From Episyrphus balteatus (taxonomy: Eukaryota > Arthropoda > Insecta > Diptera > Syrphidae): a stretch of DNA of 64,000 nucleotides. The notes under the pieces are model-generated. The model was not told where the DNA came from, ran no database searches, and saw only the letters and a program-made list of their open reading frames with translations. The stretch covers positions 80,683,150 to 80,747,149 of the forward strand of contig NC_079137.1 of NCBI RefSeq assembly GCF_945859705.1, given 5' to 3'. The stretch's first letter is position 1. Every line of letters begins with the position of its first letter. Below are positions 56,695 through 64,000 of the stretch, piece by piece. The translations under genes and the position numbers were made by a program.

Positions 56695-57850
56695 AAAAAC
56701 ACCCTTTCACCTAATTTTTTTTTATGAAAACTCTTTATTCTTGCTTTCTATCCTAAATTCAACGTTTTTACCAAATTTCATTAGGGTGGCCCATAATTTT
56801 TGTTTTTACTTAAAAAAAAAACACCCTTTTAACCATGATATTCTTATAGACACTTTAGATTCTTGTTTCTTATCTATAAAGTAACATAATTGCTGAGTTT
56901 CAATAGGGTACCACTATTATTACTCACTTTTTCCAATATACCCACATTTTCTCTACATATAAAAAAATACCCGCTCACATTAAAAAAAAAGTATAAAAAA
57001 CTACTTTTATTCGTAATTCCCATGGGAAAGACAACATATTTAATGAATTTCGTAAGTGTACCTTTTATACCATTGATTTTATCGGACTTATCGCGGATTT
57101 TCCTTGTTTTCCAAAAAAAAAAAAAAAAACACAATTTAACCCAAAATATTTGTATAGACTGTTTAAGCTCTTGGTTTTTGTTATAAATGCAAAATGTTTA
57201 CCAATTTTCATTGGTGTAACAATTTTTTCCCAGTTTTTGTGGTACTAATTCCGAATTTCATCATTTCCTAAAAAAAAAAACACCCTCAAACACACTCAAG
57301 ATAATTTTGTACTTTATAGATTTTTAATTCTTATACCAAACAAAACCTTTTCAACAAGTTTTAAATTAATAAAATATAAGTCAGCTGTTATGAAACCTTT
57401 CTCGCACATAACTTAACCCATAAAAAAACACCCTTTCACCAAAAACATTTTTAAGGACTTTTTGAATCCTTTGTCTCTGCTTTATCTAAAACCTTCGTCC
57501 CAAATCTCATCAGTTTAGCATGTTTTTCATATGAGTTTCGGTTATATTTTACCTGTTGAGGTCAAAAAAACAAGCGCAATTGTTTTTAATCGGCAATAAC
57601 TTTTCTTAGAGCAATCTTATTGACTTTATTTTTATGGCATTAGATTCAGCATCAAAAAATACCTTGAAAACATGTGTCATAATGATGATATTCCACAAAC
57701 AATTTTGTTCACTAAATTTTTGACCTTCACCCATTCCCTCTTGTTCGCGAAAAAACTTCCTTCCACCCAACTTTTTCTTATAGACTTTTTTATCCTTAGT
57801 TCTTATCTCAAAAGCAAACTTTTTTGCCAAGTTTCATAAGTGTAACAATG
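56695..57850. repeat. Degenerate tandem repeat, period about 120-160 bp
   Basis: A unit recurs with the order A-run, ACACCCTTTCACC, ATTCTTATAGACTTT, ATTCTTG...TTATCTA, ACCAATTTTCATTAGTGTAAC, ACTTAAAAAA. Starts near 56699, 56819, 56966, 57120, 57285 and 57425, with weaker ones to about 57850. Units have diverged strongly, so this is an old array. Short frames on both strands across it are artefacts of its composition. Confidence 0.7.
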
Positions 57851-57889
57851 TTTTATTTTTTAAATGCCTTTTTTACCTGTACTATAAAA

Positions 57890-58008
57890 TTTAAACAGTT
57901 TTTGAAAGAAGAACCTCAAAAACAGCCAAAATGACGTTTTTTAGCATTTTATAACGGTAATATTTTAAAAACGGTGGCAAAAAAAGTTCAATTTTGTTGA
58001 CCAGTGTA
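57890..58008. mobile_element. CACTGG-family right-end fragment
   Basis: ATAACGGTAATATTTTAAAAACGG, then AAAAAAGTTCAATTTTGTTGACCAGTG followed by TAA, matches the right ends at 54152 and 20594. No left partner nearby. A similar stub (TTGTCGACCAGTG then TTA) lies at 63548-63560. Confidence 0.65.
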
Positions 58009-60229
58009 ATCATTTGTATTTTTGTGAAGTTTTGAAATCTAACTTTACAACTTTTTCATGCTTTTCACCCTCAAAACCAGGGTTTCTGACAGTGGATTTT
58101 GAAAATTTTCTTAGAATATAGGAAATTTCTGCAAAAAAAAATCTAGTAATTGTAAATAAATCCAGGAAAGTGGTAATCTTGCGCCATCTACACCGAATCA
58201 TAAATATACTGATCCATCCCAAAAGATATGCCACAGAGTTTTTTTTTTATTTCTTTTTTGTTGTTGTTGTTGTTGCTTTTAGTTTTAATATCCGCATATT
58301 ATTATACACTCTGAGTGCAATTAGCATTTAAAATAAGCACATAATCGTAAACTCTTTGCCTCTCTTTCATTGGCATGGGTGGTAAATGCATCCCTCCTCT
58401 TCCCACACTCACATTCATTCGCGTTCGGGTCGAATATGTTCCCCTGCCGCCGGCCATCTCGAAGCTATACGTGTTACGATGATGTATTGTGTATATACTA
58501 TGCAGCCGCATTAATTTAAAAGATTCCTTTTTGTATAAAGGCATAAAAAAATGCCATAAAACAGCGAGAAAAAACAACAGTATCAAAAACACAACATCAA
58601 CATAAAATCAACTCGCATAATGCACTTTTTGAAGGAGAAAATTTATTCATCTTATGGCCCAAAAGTGCAATTGTATACATTTTTTGGATTGGTGCCTTGT
58701 GGTGGCCTGGCCGTGCCGTTCAACTCAATCATCAACAAACGCACTCTCCATTATTATAGCCTCTCCACATCTTTCTAGCTTCTATAGATTATGATGATGA
58801 AAAAAAAAAAAAGTCTTAGATTTATCAAAAAAGATAAACTTGTGTAGATACAAATGCGTGCGTGGATTTTTATTATATGATAGAAAAATAGAGAAAATAT
58901 AGCCACGCAGTTTGTAGGTTTATTGATGTGAATTTTATGTTTTTTTTGAGATCGTTTACAATATCGCATTGGGATTTATTAGAAATTTATTCGACCCGCC
59001 ACCATAAGTTTTGAGACTGAAATGGTTTTGCATTTAGCTTATTATTCATTTGGAAAATTTTAATATTTATTGTGGTTAAGTAGATGTAGATGTATATACA
59101 GAGGCGAACATCTATATGGATCATTTATCATTTTATTTAGTAGGTAGGGGGGAAACTATGATAAATTCAATGAAAATGATATTATTTTAGACAGATTAGA
59201 ATATGTTTACTTTATTAGTTTCTGGACTTTTTATTAAATTAGAGGTAACTGAAATTGTGTCGTTACACCACACTGACTTAAGACTTAAATGTCACAAACT
59301 TTAGACCTTTCCTTCATTTTCATACTTTTTCTTGCATTTTTATAAGGTTAAAAGGCTTTTAAAATGGGATAGTACAAAAAACAATTTTAGTTTAAATGGC
59401 TTTATCAAAAAATATTGAAAAGACTTTCAAATTGAATCAGTTGATTGAGACCAAAATGATAGATTTTGAATTTCAATTGCAGATGTTAGTTAGAAAAGAT
59501 CGCCATTCTGCGCCCTGACTTGGCCTCACAGGTGTCCTACACTATTTTGCAGCCAAAACCTCAAAGAAATAACGATTGCAGAATAATGTATTCATCGCGG
59601 TTCTAAGAAAAACAAACCTTTTTCGGAGACGGGGATAAATCTTCATTAAAGTTGCTTGGAGAATTAAATGTTTTTGAAAAATCTTTTTAAGAAATTTGAT
59701 AAACTTATTTTAAAATTTGGTTTAAAGTTACATTTAATTTTTGTGTAAATTAAATTTTTAGAAAAAAAAGTTGAAAATCGTAAAGTGTTTTTTTTTTTTT
59801 TTTTTGTAATATAGGTACATAGTTTTTGTTTGAACAACCTTTAAAAAAATTCAAAAAAATTTCAAAAACTAGCTTTCATAACAATTTCACTCAGACAACA
59901 AGACACCAGAACGTTCTTATAAACTTCTCTTAAGCAATTGCAGTAGCATCTTTATCTTCTTGTCTTTTTGTATCAATTCTACATACATTGTTTTGATCAA
60001 TCACCCACTCAATCAAATTGTAAGATCATTCAAAACATTCACTAAAATTAAGGCAATTTTTTAAGCTTCTTGCTATAATTAATACAGTATTTTTTGTATC
60101 ACTATACATTTCAAGATACAGAATTTTGTAAAACAGCATTATAATCACAAATTAATTATAATAAACAGTATTTTGAAGTGAAAACTTCTTTAGTATGGTA
60201 GTGATTTGAAACAAGATGAAACGAAAACG
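58009..60229. other. Non-coding; candidate host regulatory island at 58.27-58.76 kb
   Basis: 58270-58760 is repeat-poor with balanced composition: CTTTCATTGGCATGGGTGG (58363), CCCCTGCCGCCGGCCATCTC (58441), GCCGCATTAATTTAAAAG (58505) and paired ATAAA/TTTATG words, as might be found in a homeodomain-responsive enhancer. A (TTG)n run precedes it at 58258. The minus-strand frame at 58302-58592 has no recognisable domain. The rest of the interval is AT-rich with nothing recognised. Confidence 0.35.
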
Positions 60230-61190
60230 CGACACGACTTCAACTTGTTATAACTTTGTTTTAATAGATAGATGAATGAAATTTGTACTGTAGATAGGTA
60301 ATTAAATAAATTATAATTGTACAAAATTTCAATTAATTTCATATTCAAAATTTGGAGATAACGGTAAAAAGATGTTCTTTTCCAACACACGTTATATCTT
60401 TTGATTTAGTGCACATACAAATTTGGTTTAACTTTAATACGCATGCTGATAACATAACCTTTTATTTGATATATCCCACATAACGTTACGTGCTCTATAA
60501 ATTACACAATCTTAAATTGAAAAAAAAATTAAAAATACCTCAAAACACCTGTGGAGATCTGTTGGCGATGACCAGCTACCAGTGTAGGAAGTACCGTAAT
60601 CTCAGTCTGGAAATTCGACATGGTTGACTTTAAAAAATTCTAACTTCTCTTGTAGACATCTTTGAAATAAGATTTATACATCATTATACAAGGTGAAACA
60701 ATAAGCTTTCACATGGTTTAAAATTTTTTATAGGTTGTCTAACAAAAAAATTGATTTAATAGCATGAGAAAATAAAAATAAATGATTTTTTTTGCTTTTT
60801 GGATGAAATTTCATCGCGTTTAAAAAATTCTAGCTTTTTCTGTAGATGTCTCATTGACCTGATCGATATATATATTTTGAGCTAAGACAATGAAATTTCA
60901 GATGGTGTAAAAATTTGTATAGGTTGTTAGGCAATAATATTGATTTAATAGTGTGAGAAGATAAAAATAAGTGTTTTTTCGCTTTTTTTGATGGAAATTG
61001 ATCGAGTTCAAAAAATTCTAGCTATTTTTGTAGATGTCTCATAGACTTGATCGATATATATATTTTGAGCTAAGACAATACGCTTTCAGATGAAATAAGA
61101 TTTATCTAGGTTGTCATATAAAAAACATGGATTTGAAGGTGATAGAATAAGAATAGGTAGATTTTTTCTATTTTTTTTTTTTTTTTGCAA
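60230..61190 (-). repeat. Long AT-rich dispersed repeat, copy D (reverse), with 187-bp subrepeats
   Basis: Reverse-complement relative of copies A-C: CCTGTGGAGATCTGTTGGCG near 60548 corresponds to CAACAGATCTCCACAGG at 4630. On this strand the subunit beginning AAAAAATTCTA(G/A)CTT...GTAGA recurs near 60637, 60825 and 61012, about 187 bp apart, each with TCTTATTTT/AAGACAATG-type and AGGTTGT segments. Confidence 0.7.
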
Positions 61191-62910
61191 GAAAAATGAT
61201 TTTTTAAGGTTTCACTTCTACCACGTGTGAATTGCACACATGATTTTTTTTCTTTATTTAAACATTAGAGCTACTAAAATCTTTTCATACAAAAATTGTG
61301 ATTGAAATCGGTCGTGCCGTTTACGAAAAAATCAGATATAAAAAAAACGGTTTTGTTGCAAATACCGTTAATAATGGTATTTTTTTTTTTTTTTTTTTTA
61401 ATTATGAGCTTATTTGTCACATTATGCACAATGTGCATGTATTTTTTTTTTTTTTTTGAAGCAACATTGTTAGAGCCGTTTATGAGTAAAAAAAACAAAC
61501 TTTTGCATTTTGTTCGCAAGACAATTTTCATTAACTTAACGTTTTCTGAGAAACGCGATTATTATTTTATAATGTTAAAGATGAGAATACATCAAAAAAG
61601 CTTTAAACGTGTGATGTTGTTTAAATGAAATAAGCATAACAGATCTTTTATCATTTTTCTTAAGTTAAACCTAAACGGTCACTGTGGCGTATGTGTAACA
61701 TTTTTTTTCTAACAATATTTTTTGTTGTATAAAAAATATATTCTTTTGCTAACAATTAATAAAACCTGTTGACCAAAAACAATAAGCAACTTAAAAGACT
61801 TTTTTTTAATAAATATATGTACGTATACCTATGTACGAATGAGGCGTCACGTGTAGGACATTGAAGCTTATATTCTGCTATGCTATATGAGATAACTCAT
61901 ATGCGAAACTACATAATATATAGTTATAACCAACTGTTGTGCTGAAAGCATTGCTTATCATAGACTTTATTTTTAATAAAGACGTTAATCTTTTTCATTA
62001 CTCAAAAAAGCGGGGTATTCTAGATTGCGATTTTTCACTGCTTAAAACAGTACTTTTATGCTGTGCTAATGACCATTATAACGTATTCTGTTTCTGTAGC
62101 AGTAAAAAGATGATGTATTTGAACCAACTTTTTTGAGTTTTTTGAGCTGCGAAGCCACCAAGATTTATAATTTATATTATCCGAAAGATGATTTTTGTCA
62201 AATCGGTCAGTCTTAATGGCTTTTTATGGCTGCCGAAACATTACTATTTACACCAGAAAATCATCTTATTATTCAATAACTTCTTCATGGTGACTTTTTC
62301 ACACCCAAGATGGATTATAAGCACATGGAAAAGAGTGTCTGTTTACCCATAGACTTGTTTTCTTTTCTCATAATATCATGAACATCCTTTCCCCTTAACA
62401 ATTTTTCACTAAGCATATTATGTGTCTAAGAAAAACGCAAAACTATGCCCGGACAGCACCAAACAAGATCAGATTTACATGTTAACATATAAATTTGTGT
62501 ACATTTGGGAATCTAAATTCTATTTTTTTTTTTTTCTAGATGTTGTTGTTGTTAGTCTTAACAATATGATTTCCCTTGCATTATCCCAAGACCAAGGAGA
62601 CGCAAGAAAAAAAGAAGAAAAAAAACTAATAGTGGTAGTGTAGGACATAGAAACTTTATCTTGCCCCAACCTCGGGGCTGCGGGTGTCACTGCAGATAGA
62701 AAACCTAAACCATACCATAAATACATTGTACACTACAATGTGTTGTCTGGTATTCAGAACCACTCAGCTGTGGGTGTCTATAGTGTTTAGTTAGACGAGG
62801 TAACAACAACAAAAAAAAACTATTTTTAGGGAAAAGACAGAAAAAAAACACCAAGATTTAGAATCGAATTTTCCTTTATTTTTTTCTTTCCCTTGTCCTG
62901 TCATTCTTAC
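61191..62910. other. Non-coding stretch, nothing recognised
   Basis: Poly-T runs at about 61380-61399 and 61442-61457; unique-looking sequence elsewhere. 62640-62800 is somewhat GC-richer. No gene, paired ends or arrays. Confidence 0.4.
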
Positions 62911-63000
62911 CAGTGCCGGATTAGCCTCAAGGCAAACTAGGCAGCTGCCTAGGGGCCCCACTTCAGCTAGGGGCCCCTCGCCCCGACTACGAACAAACAA
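62911..63000 (+). mobile_element. hAT-type left-end fragment
   Basis: CAGTGCCGGATTAGCC (62911) is a typical hAT terminal sequence, followed by GGCAGCTGCCTAGGGGCCCC, a GC-rich block containing a palindrome and a repeat of TAGGGGCCCC. No matching right end or octamer duplication (ATTCTTAC expected) was found in the window, so it is a truncated copy. Confidence 0.5.
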
Positions 63001-63017
63001 AATTTCTTGGAGTTGTA

Positions 63018-63395
63018 CACTGAGCCAAAAAACAACGTAAAATCAATCTAAACCACTTTGAATCAATGGAAAATCACTACATTTTTAGCCTAAAGTGGAA
63101 AATGATTGAATCAAAGTAGCACACTTTAAATCAAAGTTGTTCACACATTAAATCAAAGTTGTTCACACATTAAAAAAATAAAAAAAGTAAAACTTGCATC
63201 CGCTGGGGATCGAACCTGCTATACCTGGGTTGACAAGCTTGTGCTTAACCACTGTGCCATCTCACTTATAAAAATTGATGTGACAAACTGTAAGTTAAGC
63301 ATAGGACGACTTTTTAGAAAATTAATGAATATATTTTTCACCATTGATTCAATGTAGAACGGATTAAAAATTACTATGCGTTTTTTCTCTGGGTG
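63018..63395. mobile_element. MITE with tRNA-like core, copy 2
   Basis: Ends CACTGAGCCAAAAAACAACG and, reverse-complemented, CACCCAGAGAAAAAACGCAT, flanked by TA on both sides (63016-63017; 63396-63397), as expected for a mariner-type insertion. It shares AACGTAAAATCAA and the downstream TAAACCAC segment with copy 1, and carries the tRNA-like core on the minus strand (63192-63271). A short internal duplication, AATCAAAGTTGTTCACACAT, occurs at 63130-63171. Confidence 0.82.
63192..63271 (-). other. tRNA-like segment with A and B boxes (MITE copy 2)
   Basis: On the minus strand TGGCACAGTGG (63259 down to 63249) is a full match to the A-box consensus TRGCNNAGTGG, and GGTTCGATCCC (63216 down to 63206) is a full B box. 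Their starts are 43 bp apart, identical to copy 1. The sequence then reads CCAGCGGATGC, again as in copy 1. D-stem pairing (GCAC with GCAC) and T-stem pairing are broken, so it is tRNA-derived rather than a tRNA gene. Confidence 0.6.
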
Positions 63396-63397
63396 TA

Positions 63398-63591
63398 CCT
63401 TCAATAAAAAACAGCATTACATTTGTATTTGTAAAAATAAGAAAAAAGAAGAATAAAAAAACGTTTGCAAATCATTAAACATTAGCACCGTTCCATTGGA
63501 GGTGGTAGTTTACTCATGAGTTGATCTAGTACTTGTGGCAAAAACCTTGTCGACCAGTGTTATCAATTAAAAAAAAAACTAAACCACCCAC
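63398..63591. other. Short AT-rich spacer with a CACTGG-family stub
   Basis: Nothing beyond the fragment TTGTCGACCAGTG at about 63548. Confidence 0.4.
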
Positions 63592-63674
63592 ACGCGTTTT
63601 GAACGCGTTTCAAACGCGTTTAGGACGCGTTTTGGATGCGTTTTGGACGCGTTTCGGACGCGTTTCAGATATGT
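63592..63674. repeat. 11-bp minisatellite of ACGCGT boxes
   Basis: ACGCGT begins at 63592, 63603, 63614, 63625, 63647 and 63658, with the variant ATGCGT at 63636 and a decayed unit ATATGT at 63669, always 11 bp apart. The unit is ACGCGTTTNRG. It is sharply more CpG-rich than its surroundings. The frame 63533-63811 crossing it gives repeating Leu/Arg/Phe-rich peptide and is not a gene. Confidence 0.93.
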
Positions 63675-64000
63675 TTTCCCAGCAAACGCAGAAGTACAGA
63701 AAAAAACCGGTGAAATATGTACGTAAAAGAAGTACTTCTTTTCCACTGAAAAAAGATAGGAGCTCGGGGAAAAAAATCAGTTGTATACTTTCTGTATATA
63801 AGAATACGTGAAGCAGCTATCTCTTTCTTGCATGCAAGATGAAATAAATTTCCCCTCCATTAATAGTACAGACAAATCGTCGCCCGAGAGTTGTTTTGTC
63901 GTAAACGCCAAAATGGACTTTTTTAAACTGGATATGTAGTAATAGGTTTTATAACGTTCTCTTTTCATTTCTGTTATCAGATTTGTCCTATCGTTTACCG
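63675..64000. other. Non-coding end of window
   Basis: No recognised feature; short reading frames only. Confidence 0.4.

Noticed and set aside
63533..63811. 92-residue frame across the ACGCGT minisatellite
   Set aside because: Its repeated Arg/Leu/Phe peptide comes directly from the 11-bp repeat; no independent support.

Overview
This 64 kb window is AT-rich (long A/T runs almost everywhere) and looks like eukaryotic, most probably insect, non-coding DNA. The reasons are the mobile element families present (TTAA-targeting piggyBac-type ends, hAT-type ends with 8-bp target duplications, TA-flanked mariner-type miniatures, a Transib-like element, a non-LTR retrotransposon), a 67-bp intron, and long single-copy-looking stretches with no open reading frames. 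A fly is my best guess, but nothing here fixes the species. I find no host protein-coding gene. Only two segments resemble real protein: a 5'-truncated non-LTR reverse transcriptase (about 41.89-42.98 kb) and the last two exons of an unidentified multicopy protein held inside a foldback element (13.9-14.6 kb). The window could be intergenic or lie inside a very large intron.

Layout. 1-213: perfect 80-bp-arm hairpin at the window edge. 1.3-2.9 kb: a TIR element carrying a 14-bp minisatellite and GAGCT-rich arrays; a second, inverted copy lies at 34.2-36.2 kb and contains a piggyBac-type MITE that itself contains a mariner-type MITE. 3.9-5.4, 16.8-18.4, 46.9-50.4 (split) and 60.2-61.2 kb: four copies of one long AT-rich dispersed repeat. 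7.10-7.84 kb: non-autonomous hAT with an exact 8-bp target duplication, followed by a perfect 979-bp (CATT)n array. 11.26-12.64, 37.06-37.99 and 44.64-44.89 kb: arrays whose units share a core resembling the retroviral tRNA-Lys primer-binding site. 13.19-15.44 kb: foldback element with subrepeated arms around two exons. 19.6-21.3 kb: a TIR element holding a CACTGG-family element. 21.52-24.14 kb: hAT-type element containing a foldback with a 164-bp tandem array. 26.99-28.69 kb: Transib-like element whose two ends read as heptamer-23-nonamer and heptamer-12-nonamer. 40.8-43.6 kb: foldback interrupted by the non-LTR element. 47.35-49.88 kb: CACTGG element interrupted by a 1.9-kb near-perfect hairpin. 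54.45-54.89 and 63.02-63.40 kb: two diverged copies of a TA-flanked MITE family with a tRNA-like core. 56.7-57.85 kb: degenerate tandem repeat. 63.59-63.67 kb: seven ACGCGT boxes at exact 11-bp spacing.

The genes do not form a pathway. The theme is recursive nesting: several insertions interrupt others, and in the best case (47.6 kb) an uninterrupted relative in the same window shows the empty site. The observations most worth following are the 12/23-like ends of the Transib-like element, the primer-binding-site-like arrays, the tRNA-core MITE family, and the foldback element carrying spliceable exons. Moderately GC-rich, repeat-poor islands (55.7-56.0, 58.27-58.76, 36.24-37.0, 9.85-10.56 kb) are the best candidates for host regulatory sequence.
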